Positions 1 to 12,700 of a stretch of 64,000 nucleotides of DNA are shown here, piece after piece. The notes under the pieces are model-generated. The model had not been told where the DNA came from. It saw only the letters and a list, made by a program, of their open reading frames with translations, and made no database searches. Positions within the stretch are counted from its first letter, which is position 1. Every line of letters begins with the position of its first letter. The position numbers were made by a program, and so were the translations under genes. Origin of the DNA: Gerris lacustris. Its lineage: Eukaryota > Arthropoda > Insecta > Hemiptera > Gerridae. The DNA lies in contig OX578279.1 in the NCBI GenBank assembly GCA_951217055.1, forward strand, positions 74,269,131 through 74,333,130. The letters run 5' to 3'.

Positions 1-123
1 ATACAATCATTCTGTATGAAGACGTTGTTTGGTTATAGAACTACACCTCTATAATGATAAGCCGCTACTTGCTACAGCACATTAAAGAAAAAAACAGTCA
101 AGGAACTATAAGAAACCCAAATA

Positions 124-528
124 CAGTAGAACCTCGCTTACACAACCCTCTATAAAACGAAAACCTCTATTACAAGTGCAATTTTCAAATCCCCTTGAGA
201 TTACCATAACACATAATGTTAAATTACCCTCTATAGCACGACTATTATTATCCAAACAACCTCAATAACACGGATTTTTTCCAATTCACAACGCACCCCA
301 GAACCTCTATAACAAGTCGTTTTGAGAAGTCAACCTCCATAACGCGACTCTATACAGGAATAGGTAGACCTTGAACAAGTCTAGACTTGAAAACCCCGCG
401 AATTAACCTCGATAACACGACTGATAGCCAAAATAACCTTGATAACACGACCCTCAACAAAAAGAGCACCTCGATAACAAGACTGTATCCCTAATCCTCT
501 TGAGACACTTCTTATCGAGGTTCTACTA
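124..528 (+). mobile_element. pogo/Tigger-like MITE, copy A
   Basis: About 405 bp flanked by TA on both sides. It starts CAGTAGAACCTCG and ends with the inverted complement (one end base mutated, CTACTA). No coding capacity. TIR and TA duplication fit the pogo branch of Tc1/mariner (family knowledge). The inside is built of iterated TIR-like phrases such as AACCTCTATAACNCGAC. Full relatives lie at 7416-7814 (inverted) and 13264-13670. It sits in the FIG4 intron downstream of the exon at 575-770. Confidence 0.8.
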
Positions 529-574
529 TATGAATAAAAAAAGGGAAAAATTAATAAAAAAAAAATTAACTCAC

Positions 575-770
575 CAGCAGTTTCAACATATGGATCACTA
601 AGATCATAAGCTATTGTTGGTTTAGGAACTATTTTAGTTATATCTTGACTCCAATGTCCGGGAATTGAACCTCTCATCTGTACGAAACTACATATTCGTG
701 GATTGCACACACTAGTTACACCCAAGTCTTGGACAATCTGCTCAGTTTCAACCTCATTTGCTACATCACC
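575..770 (-). CDS. FIG4: FIG4 exon 7 (Sac core)
   Basis: Acceptor TTCTAG before 770 and donor G|GTGAGT after 575. Encodes [12 protein letters not shown], then [17 protein letters not shown] and [18 protein letters not shown], the conserved Sac segment upstream of the catalytic loop. Starts in phase 0 and ends with one base of a codon, so the next exon lies left of the window's readable gene part. Confidence 0.92.
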
Positions 771-3700
771 CTAGAATTATAATATATCACCATGAAAATA
801 TAAATAAGAAGGTAACTATAAATAAATAATAAGAAATCAATGGTAATAAGTAATAACAATGTCAATGAAGCAAGATCTTAAGTTATACTAAGAAGATATT
901 GAAATATAATCATTGGTATTTGTAAAATATTTAAAATAAAATTAAAGACTTAGTACGAAGGAAATGGACAGCACCTCAACTGGGTACAACATTCTTTTTA
1001 TCGTTTAGCCCAGATGAACTGCTAAAGTTGTACAAATGAACAACCTTAGCGTTGTGTAGTGGCAATTGAGGAGACCTGTTTCTCTTCCAGTCACAATATT
1101 TCAGAGGATATTTGAAAGAATTTCTGACCAATGAACAACAACTCGCAAACTTAGAGACCAAAATTACTTTTATTATAGGTAAGTTTAGTAGCATCCATTA
1201 GTTTAAATTTCATAGAGAACAGATTCTACTATTTCACTTAAAGTTTTACACATTATGTACAGCACTCCCAAACTGTTCTTATTATACCTGAGATCTGTAT
1301 ACAGGGTGGCCACGATAAACTGGCTCACCCAGTTATCTCTTTTATTTTTGAAGATAGAGAAAAAATGTAAATGGTAACTCACCACACTTGGATTTTCACG
1401 TAGTTTTATAATATGATTTCCAAAAATATTTTTATCTCATAGTTTCGGCGGTATCTCTCTCAACTTTGTAATTTTAAATGGTAACCTATATTTTTTTCTT
1501 AAATTAGATTGCTTTAGAAGAAAAATGAGCTTTGAATCAACAAAATCGGTTGAGAATTGACAGAGATATTTAGTTTTCAATATAACAAAAATGCAATTTT
1601 ATAATGTAAAGTACTGTAACAAAAAAATTGCAAATTAAACAAAATGATCTTAATTCTGTTTATTTCACTTATTTAGGTTAGTTGAATGCATTTACTGATC
1701 AAAAGTCAAACCTTTTTTCCACTCCTTTCCGAAACTGTAGAGTTCCGGAAGGTGGTCGACACACTGATCAAAAGAGGTCCATACTAACGATGTTCCTGAA
1801 TGGAATGGAAAAAAGGTTTGACTTTTGATCAGTAAATGCATTCAACTAACCTTAATAAGTGGAAAACCAAGTGAAATAAACAGAATTAAGATATTTTTTT
1901 TTCTTTTTTAATTTAGTATTTTACATACTTAGATAGCATTTTTGTTATATTGAAAACTGAATAACTCTGTCAATTCTGAACCGTTTTTGTTGATTCAAGG
2001 CTCATTTTTCTTCTAAAGCAATCTAATTTTAGAACAAAATATAAAAAATATAGGTTACCATTTAAAATTACAAAGTTGGGAGAGATACCGCTGAAACTAT
2101 GAGATAAAAATATTTTTGGAAATCATATTATAAAACTACGTGAAAATCCAAGGTGAGCTACCATTTACATTTTTTCTCTATCTTCAAAAATAAAAGAGAT
2201 AACTGGGTGAGCCAGTTTATCGTGGCCACCCTGTATACAATTTTTAACCCTGTATACAATTTTTAAAGCAAAAGATAATTGCTGTTTTGATCATATTTTG
2301 TGCATGGAAAATTATTGTAAGGCTTGTGAGGTATCAAGAATACGTCTCTATTCCCTCATCTCAGGTCTCTTTTTAAATACCTTAAAAGGGAAAAGCCACA
2401 CAAATCCCTGGAACAACAAGAATAAACATCCACCCGACTCAAAGTAATGCCCCTTCCAATTTCCGAACCTCGCACAGGAATAAGGGAAGGTGGATAATTA
2501 TAAGTCTTCCTCTATAACATAAGGTAGAAGGTGGTAATATAAGTTGGGAAATTAGATTTTGATAACAGCCACATGCCTTTGATTCAAACTTCACAAGCTT
2601 TAAGAGTTTTATTAAAATATGCTATGTTTATAAAAAAAAAAAGAATACCTGATAATTAGCGCCTCTCTTCAAGAATCTAGTACCAGCAAATTTGTTAGAC
2701 CTTCTTGCAATAAGAGTAAGGTAGACAGATCGTCCAAATATACTGATGTTAGACTGGCAGATAAATCCATGAATCACATACAGTATCCAATCTGGATGAA
2801 CATTACCTTCCATCTTGGAAATAAGATGTAAGTTCCAAATAAACTTATGGTTTGGCTCTGATTGATAAGCGAAATCTCTTATCTTAACATCATATTTTTT
2901 AGTTGTACTTTTATCTGAATTCTTTAAACTGAAAAATAAATATAATTTAATTAATAATACAGGTATAATGTAATAGGGGTGTTCACGTTCTTTGTTTAAC
3001 AAGTTATATGTTAATGAGTTAAATGTTAGAAATTGAAGATTGTGAGGGACCTTGACCATATGACGAGTTATAAGTTAAATGTTAAACAGGTGGCGCTTTC
3101 AGTGGCTTGCACATGCACCATTTGACAGTTTGTAGATTAGAGAAATATATTTTTCTCTCCTATTTTCTACCTCCCTGATCTCGGGCAATGGCTAGGGAAA
3201 GAAATCCTAACCGGGCACTTGGAAATCGAAAGGGTGGCTGAGTCAAAGATCCCTTATACTGTGATCAGAGTGTCAGGAAGGGAACATCAGTTAAAACTTA
3301 AGAGGAAGTATAAGGTAGAAATACCATCAAGAGCCAGATGGGAACAAGGAGAGATAGAATTCGATGAGGAGACTCTGGTGGCATATACGGATGGCTCAAA
3401 GAATGAAGCCGGAATGTCGGAGCGGAACTGTTCTTCGAAAAGTCTGGCACCCAAGAGAATTTTCCGCAACGAAAACTTACCACCGTCTTTCAGGAGGAAA
3501 TCTATGCTATCCTAGAGCTGGCAAGACAACCTGAGGTGGTGGAAGCAACAGTTAAGTCTATAGATATATGCTTGGATAGCCAAGCGGCACTACACGCTCT
3601 CGATGCCCCTGGTGGATTGAAGCAGATAAGGAATGGTTAGGAACAGAGGGATGCAAAACTACGATGTTGCTGCAGAAAATAAATAAAAGGAAAACCAGAT

Positions 3701-6700
3701 GGCTGCTAGGACTGAGCAGGACCAACCTGAGAAATCTGGTTGGAGTGCTACCTGGACACTGCAGGCTCAGATGACATCTGGCATTACTAAAAGTAGAAGA
3801 GTGTGTGGAGGGCATGTTCAGTGTGTGGAGAGGAGGAGGAAACAGCTTACCATTTTCTGAGAGTGTGTGAAGGATATGGGAGATTGTGCTTTCATATCTT
3901 AGGGAAAGGAGAAATTTGGGCAGAGGGACTTGAAACACTGAAGTAGCAAGATATCCTCTCCTTCATAATCCAAACTAAAAGTTTTGAGGATGAGGTGGAG
4001 GTGGTTTAGGGGTGTGGGTACATCTGGGGTTGACAAAAAGGATCCAAAGATGGTCTGTTTGCCAGGCTAGGCCTCCCCTTCCTTATTACTACTACTACTA
4101 CCTCCCTGATCTCAACCCAATTTAACATCTGTCAAACTTAATTTAATTCACTCAAAGCCGAGTTAAATGTTAAAGGGATATAACTAGTTATTTGTTAAAC
4201 AATTGAGGATCATTTAACAAACTTAACACAAATTAGCACGTTAAGCTAAAGATCGTGAGTACCTTGAGTACATTTAGAGATAATATTTTTAATTTAAATA
4301 GAACTTACTTAGATTTTTCCTTTATATTTGGACTTGTTCTACCAAACTCATTGCTAGTGTTAAGGTTGTTACCAGAACTAATCTCCGCAGAATCTAAACA
4401 GAAATAAATATTTAAAAAGACCAGTCATGCACCATACCTTAATGAGCGAATTTTCAAAGAAATCTGCGTATTATTGGCGTATGATAATATAGGAAAATTT
4501 TGGTTTAGAATTTGCATGGGTGAAAAAAAAAAAAAATTGGTACACAGGGGTACTGGGTACAAAAGTCAAAATAGTATACATCCTTCAAGATGCATGTCGT
4601 TGGAAAGCTCTTTAAGAGTACAGTAAGTTTTTGTTATGTACACTTTTGTCATATTTTCATATAAAAGGGGGATAAAATGGAAATGTTTTTATGCTATTTT
4701 AACCCTTGTCAAAATTTGACCCCTAAACAAACTCCAAAAATTCTGGCCAACGAACTCATCCTTTCTTTTGACATTATTGACATTTTAAAATTTGTTTGGA
4801 TTTTTTAAGTTCATCTTAGCGTGAGATATCTTTTGGAGTGACACATACATATATACTTCTTCGAAAATTCGCTAAAAAGTCTGATCACCAGCGATACAAC
4901 TGCTGGCCACAATATATTTCCTCTTCCAATTTTAAATAAGTATGTAGATAAATAGATGTAATAAAGTAGTTAAATGTTGTTTATACACTGATATAAACAA
5001 TAATATATATTAACAAAATAAAGTAGTCATATTATTTTCATTAATAAAAATTAAATAGAAAAACGCAAATTTCCAGCGTATATAAAAATCTCCTATTAGC
5101 CAGAAAAAAAACCAACTGGATTTTACATCTATTTGAGTAAAATCCATCAAATGTTTCCCTTTAAAAAACAAGTATTCACATCGATTGATAATCAATAATT
5201 TAATAACAAATGATACCAAAATAAATTAACTAGCATGTCTGTATAATTATAATCTATTAAAAGAATCCAATTATCTCAATTGAGATGCAAATCAAACAAT
5301 GTGTCATATTAAAAATCCCCAAGACTGGTATTACATACAAACTGATAAATTTAATACTGAATTCACTGAATCAACAGTTGAAAAATTCATTCAAATGGGT
5401 TATTCACTGCATCAACAAAGACAAGTTCAAAGGAAATGTATGTAAATATATATGTATGTACATTGTGAGGTGCATATCAAAACACTTGATTCTGAAGTGT
5501 TTTCTTCCTTATTAACTACTATGGTTTCCTATGGTAAAAATAAAAGAGCAAAACAAAACTAGATTTTGACTATTTTTGACCCTAAATTGTCAAAATTTGA
5601 CCCCCCTAAATGGACTCCAAAAATTCTGGCTAACAAACTCATCCTTTCTTTTGATATTATTGACATTTTAAAATATGTTTGAATTTTTTAAGTGCATCCT
5701 AGGGTGAGATATCGTCTAGAGTGACATACATATATACATACATATTATATACATACATACATAAATTAAAAAAAAGTGTTAAATTTCAGGAATCAATTAA
5801 GAATGGTCTAAAACAGATTTTCACAGAGAAATTTTTCAAAAATTGGCATTAAAAAAATTTGGAAGCCAGTGCAATAGCTTAATTTTCTTTGAAAATTCGC
5901 TTAAAAATAATAATAAGAAACAATATTATGTTCACAATTCTATTATATATTCATTAAAATAATTCTAAAATTTGTCAAGCAATAGCAAAGAAAAGTATTA
6001 ACTTAATGTTAAAAAAGCAAGAGCAATGTATCTGGTAATTTTTAAAACATTTTCATATCCCATTTTAAGAAACAATCAAAATGCTTGCTTTATTTATTAT
6101 TTCTTCACTAAAACTTTTCTTAATTACTTTTAGAACAACTAACCTGTCCTAGATTAAAGATCAGGGCCCAACTCTGGGGTTGATTAATAGTATACTTTTT
6201 ACCAGTGCTTGATTTGTAAAAAAGAAAATATGTTCCGGTACTGTGACCTTGTGGTCCAAAAGTTTTGAAATTTTGACTTTTCTAAGCATTTTAAAAGTGC
6301 GAATACAAAATTTGAATTGACACTGATAAAAAAAAAAAAAAAATCAGTAAAAAATAAAACTCCCATGAGAACCAACAATCTTCCGTCAGAGGTACCAGTA
6401 TGGCGTCACAAATCAAGCACTGCTTTTTACTACATAGTAAGCTTACAAGTTTTTACGACTAATCCCCAAAAAAATTACCTGCAGATGAAGTCTGGGTAGT
6501 TCTCGAATCAAAATTTTCAGGGACTGCCATGTTAACTTGAACTGTGTGAGTAATATCGTAACTGTAGCTAAAATTTAAGAAAAATAAAAAATAACTCATA
6601 TTCATATTAATTACATTGATACATTTACAATACAACACAGGTTTTCACAATAAGAGTCTAAGGGTGACACACTTCGCCACCCGGGTAGCGCCAACTGGGT

Positions 6701-9700
6701 GGCGCTACCCGGTCGTCAATGAGAATAGATGGAACCTGTCACACGAGGTGGCGCTACCTGCCGAGTGGCACTACACGGTCGACCGTCCGACGGTCTAGCT
6801 GCCACCCACAGGTAGCGCCACCCGGTCAGCATTGTTTTCAATTGAGCCTGTCACACGGTGCCACCCAAGTCCCTGCCAATCAGCCCCCACTCCTTCAATC
6901 AAATATAGGGGAAATCAAATAAGGAGCTGACTGCATCCCTCATATAAGTGGGTGGCGCAAGTCAGGTGGCGGGAGCAAGTGGCATCAACCAGGTGGCGAA
7001 GTGTGTCACTACCCTAAGGTGCAGAACATACTGAGGAAATTGGTTGCATGGAACAGGTTTTAAGCAATCAGTTTCCTTGAAACGCACTTTGCCTCATATG
7101 CATAGTTCTTTAACAAGACCACAAAAGATTATGTGATTTTAGACTTTTAGAACCCATTGGCTTAATCCTAAGGGAATTGTTCATAATAAAAGTTGATAAA
7201 GGGGGATCTTATAAAATATTAAAGATTAACCTTCTATTCAATTATTAAGATTAAATGAATGAGCGTCATGAGTTCTCCATTTGAGACTTGGGATTTGAAA
7301 AGTCTGTCTGTTTGTGTGTTTTTCTCCCGATAACTGCTGGAAAAATTGACCGATTTGAATGAAATTCGGCACACAGGTGCATCTCAGCAACTGACAAATG
7401 TGTAATTTTTAAATACAGTAGAACCTCGATAAGAAGTGTCTCAAGGGGATTAGGGAAACAGTCTTGTTATCGAGGTGCTCTTTTTGTTGAGGGTCGTGTT
7501 ATTAAGGTTATTTTGGCTATCAGTCGTGTTATCGAGGTTAATGGGCGGGGTTTTCAAGTCTAGACTTGTTCAAGGTCCATTCCTGTATAGAGTCGCGTTA
7601 TTGAGGTTGACTTCTCAAAACGACTTGTTATAGAGGTTCTGAGTTACGTTGTAAATTGGAAAAAATTTGTGTTATTGAGGTTGCTTGGATAATAAGTCGC
7701 ATTATAGAGGTTTATTTAACATTATGTGTAATGGCAATCTCAAGGGGATTTGAAAATTGCACTTGTAATTGAGGTTGTCGTGTTATTGAGGGTCATCTAA
7801 GTGAGGTTCTACTGTATTCGGTTCATCCATTAATTTTCTTTATTCTTTTCCCTCCTCTCCTTGGGCTTTAAGGATCCTTATAGCCCAAGAAGAGGAGGGA
7901 AAAGTAAACTTTTTGGAAATTCCATGCTTAATATTTTCAAGATGGCAGCCAACTAAACCTAAATTTTCAAGTCAGCATGAATATTATACATCAATTTAAA
8001 GGTCTTAAAGAGTAGTAAAAGAATACGTAACTATTATAAGTTCACACTAAACATTTTCAAGATGGCGCAGCTCAACATGTGGCAGATGTCTAAACAAAAG
8101 TTTTAATCTGCAATCATGGCTTGTTATACATCCTTATAAAGGTCTTTTAATAGTAGGAGAAGTATGTGTAACTATTATTACAAAATTTTGGGTGTTGAAA
8201 AAAAGTTTAAGCTTATATATGCCATGTAGCATATCATTTTAAAACTCTTGATGAGTACAGAGAGAAAGTTACATATTATGAAATAATTTTAAAAATGGCA
8301 GCCACAAATGACCAAAAACACAAAAATTAAGGGTATTTTAAGTCATAATATGTCATATTGTATATCATATTAAAGTTTTTTTGAGTAAGTAATGATTATT
8401 ATTCCCCTGCACTACCTGATATAGTAATGCAATCCATCATTACTTTATAAACTTGTTTAACTCATGGGTACACTTTGTAAAACTTTATTAAAGTAGGACG
8501 AGGAAAATGGCTTTTTAATATAATACAAATTAATAATTTTTAACGTAAAGTTAAACATTACAAAATCTAATAATACCTATAATAAAAATTGCTGGAAAGA
8601 TCAATGTTGACAAACATTTTAAGGTAACGAGTTTCATCAGGATTAGCACCTTTGGGGGATTCATTAGGAATATAAATCATAGTAGTATCTTCAATTTTAT
8701 ACACCGAATGAAGTCCAACAATAGCAATACGGCGTCTTTTTGTAATTAAAATCAGGTAATAACCTTCCAGAAATTTAACTACACCTGAAATACCACAAAA
8801 TAATAAATTAAAAAAATGAATTGTATTACAGTAGAACCTTTGTTAACTGAAATAATAGGAGTGGGGATGATTTCGGATAGCAAAAATTTTGTTTAATAAA
8901 TAATGGGTCATTTTTAAAGCTAAATGTGACATAAGACATATTATAAACATTTTTTACTTAGGAACATACATTTTATGGACATATGTATGTAGATACACTT
9001 AAGTATACACATTTTAACAACTAGGCCTAATGGTTTTTGAAAAAATCTTCTATCTTTCTCTTCATTTCAACAGTGCAACTCTCTTTGTAAAAATGTATTG
9101 TTATAAAATTAAACAAATATATGTTATCTTATCCAATTTTTTTTCACAGATTTGCGATTATTGCGGTTAAACGCTGTTTTGGTTGCGAGGATTTCGGTTA
9201 CAAGAGGTTCTACTGTATGTTAAACTTTGTGTTACTCTTGTTGGAAAAAATGTCAAAATCTTGCATTTTTTTTTTTTTTTTTTTTTTTTTCCATTTATAT
9301 GGAACATTGAGTGCAAAAGAACAAATTTATTTAAGATATTTCTATGTAAGGTCTTCAGGGGTATAAAAACCAACTACGTTTTTTTGGCAATATTTCGTCC
9401 TTATTTTAGGACATTTTCAAGCATAATACTTATTTCCAATTGTGCGAGAATTAAATTTATTAGTCAGGTTGTCAATTAGAAAGGGGATACATATTTCCAT
9501 ATCCCACTCTTAATTCCGTCATTAGGAAATTCCATAAAGAAACTATGAACTATGACTCTGAGAGAGTCATAGTTCAATCTTTGCTCATGACTCATGTATA
9601 TAATTGTGTGTGAGAGAAATGAATTTTAATTTAATTTACTTTATGGAATTTCCTAATGACGGAATTAAGAGTGGGATATGGAAATATAGGGGATACATAT

Positions 9701-12700
9701 TTCCATATGGAATATATGGAAATATGTATCCCCTTTCTAATTGACAACCTGAATAATAAATTTAATTCTCGCACAATTGGAAATAAGTATTATGCTTGAA
9801 AATGTCCTAAAATAAGGACGAAATATTGCCAAAAAAACGTAGTTGGTTTTTATACCCCTGAAGACCTTAAATAGAAATATCTTAAATTGAAAATTAAAGG
9901 GGACTGCATCAAAAAATGCAAATTTATTTAAAGTAATAAAATATTACATACGAAGGTCATCATGCAATTTTGAAAGAATAGTCTACCCCATACAGACATC
10001 TTTTTAACATTCTAATTAACATTTTTCACTTTTTCGCTTTCTTTTAGTAGTAATTTTTAATTTTTCTATTTGTATTAGTTTATTGTCTCATGTTATTGAT
10101 TCATTTTCGTTGTTTTATTTAATTTATTTTCCTAGCTATTGTCATTCTTTGCTTTAGGTGTTATATATTTTTTATCTACGATTGATACGAAATATAAATA
10201 TTATACATCTGTTTAGATGCGAAGAAAGTGATTCTTTTCGTAGCTGTATTCATTGCGCATGCGTGTTCATAATTCTTCTTTTTTTCCGCCCTAGGGCGGA
10301 AAAAAAAAAATTAATTCTACACCTTTACACACGATCAGCGAGTTTGTTTACATTTAAAAAAACTAATTTGCTTTTTGTTAAATTAAAGTAACTGTTTATA
10401 TCGAGTTTTTAGTGAAAAACAATGAGTGATTTAAGTGATTATGACAAAACTGAGGAGAATAATACGCCTCCCGAAATAATCAATTCGGCACAAAATACAG
10501 CTAATGAATTAATGTCATCTTTATCAAAAGAGAAATACGAACTTACATACAAGAAGTTTATTAAATATTTTTTTCTGTATTTATTATTAAAATCCAACAA
10601 TTGAAGATAAAGTAGGGTACGCAACTCGTGCGAAAACTGCATTTTGCTTTGCTCGTGTGGTTTTACTACCCTCGCTGTCGCTAGGGTGCAAATTCCACAC
10701 TCGCATGCAAAATGCTACTTTCCACACTAGACACATAATGTACTATTACGATCTGGTTAAGAGTTTTGTTGAAGTTGCCACTTATTTATTTTATTTTTTT
10801 CTAATTTTGTTTTAACTGTTATTTCGCTTTATTGTCTTGGTTTTCCTCTTTGACATTTTGATTACTATCTAATAAGGCACTGATGATGGTTCTATGGTGG
10901 CTGAAAGCTGCTTTGAATTTTATTAAATATATTTTTATGTGGAGAGACCATTAATTCAACATTTTATATAAACTAAAAGTTATTTCTCACCTAGAATACC
11001 AAAAGCACAAAGGCCTTTTAATGAGCCAGAACGTGATCTTCCATCTATTTTACTGCGGTAATTTGCAATTTGGGCTTTTGAATATTCGACTCCATCATCT
11101 TCCATAACCAACTCATCTTTAGCAGCAGTTCTGTCAATTTTAAGAACTCTGAACGCAGTCTCAGATGTATTACTTCCTATGATGATAATTTTCTAAAACA
11201 AGTTAAAAATAAATAAACGACATAAATTTCAATAAATTTTAAATATAATGTAGGTATATACTATATAAAATATTGAAATACCACAATCAAACAATAATTT
11301 GTGTATCTTTTGATTTGATTTCAAATTAAACTAACTAATAAATTTAAAAAAAATATAGGTATTTACCTTGATATAATTTTCTTAATTTGTAATTAATTAT
11401 CTTCAGGTGAGAAAATATATAAAGAAAAAAAAAAAATAGAAAACACTTTTCCTGAAATGAAACCGGTATTTTTTTTTTAATAGACTTCTCTTCTTAAGCT
11501 TCAAATTTTGAATAAATTGAATTATTGAATAAATAAATTGATATTGGATAAAACTTTATAATAATAACTTGATTTTCTAATAAGCAAATTATGCACCTAC
11601 TGATGCAATTATATATTATTTATTGAACATACCACGATTATTTAGGAATTGAAAGAGAGATATGAAATTTAGTTTCATTATAAGACATATCTAATGCTTA
11701 TTGACCATTCTGATTCTTCATTTTAATATGTCTTATTATTATATTCCCATGAAAGATGTGTTACCAACAGCGTTACGGAAATAAATAACCCTAAACGTTG
11801 ATAATAATTTATTTTCAAAGATAATGCTGAAATATTATTATTGAATTCTAAATTAATACTATGCTTTATAATACTATTCTTAGTATTTAATTTAACCAAA
11901 TTTTTTTTTGCCCGTTTTTATTATGTCCTTGATGACAGAAGGATCCCTTTATACACCTACTACTTAGATGTGGTCGTCATTAATTGACATATCTCACTTT
12001 GCTGGCATTCAAACCATCAAGGTCTAAAATTTTAAAATTAAGAAATATGATAGTATTTAGACCTTTCATGCAATTTTAAAATATTCAATCAGTTATACTG
12101 ATCCCATTTAATGATAAAATTAAGAACAAATAATATGTTAATAAAAACGTCAGAACTTAGCTTTATTTTTACATTAGCAAATATATCATTATAATATTTT
12201 AACAACACCAAGATTGAAGTCAAATCTGGGTGAAAAATAACCACAATGATTCATATATTAAAATTGTAAGAGATAAAGTGTTGTGAAAATTAAATTTAGA
12301 GTAATAATAGTAATAATTAATCAGCTTCAAGTATTTATTTGCTCTTGATACAAGTAACTGATAAAATTATATGTAAATTAAAGAATTTATAACATAATTA
12401 AATAAAAATTATTAAAACCTTCCTCATAGGAACCTCTTTAAGAGGAACAAAAAAAAATAAATAAGGTTTATATTTGAAAAAAGAGAGCTAGCAAATCTTA
12501 TTTTGCCATTGGGAATTTAGATTTTATAGTAATAGAGAAATTTCGAGAGGTAAATTCTTTTGTTTGAGAGGTGATTCTTTTGTTTTGATGTTTAGTCACG
12601 TTTATAACTGTGTTTTCATTCTATATGGTAATAATCCAAAAGTAGTAAAACATATTTTTTTGGAAGCAAATTAGGTAAATAAAACATTTAAAAAAAAGTA

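Noticed and set aside
381..725. FIG4 frame extended to 114 codons
   Set aside because: Only 575-770 is exon; the lower part runs through intron and the pogo-like MITE.
3558..3938. 126-codon minus-strand frame
   Set aside because: Antisense shadow of the dead LINE fragment.
5285..5515. 76-codon frame also open at 36780-37010 (reverse)
   Set aside because: The two are copies of the same repeat core; conservation is explained by common origin and the product is Lys/Ile/Leu-rich without a domain.
10439..10642. 67-codon minus-strand frame
   Set aside because: Shadow of the recombinase-like ORF fragment.
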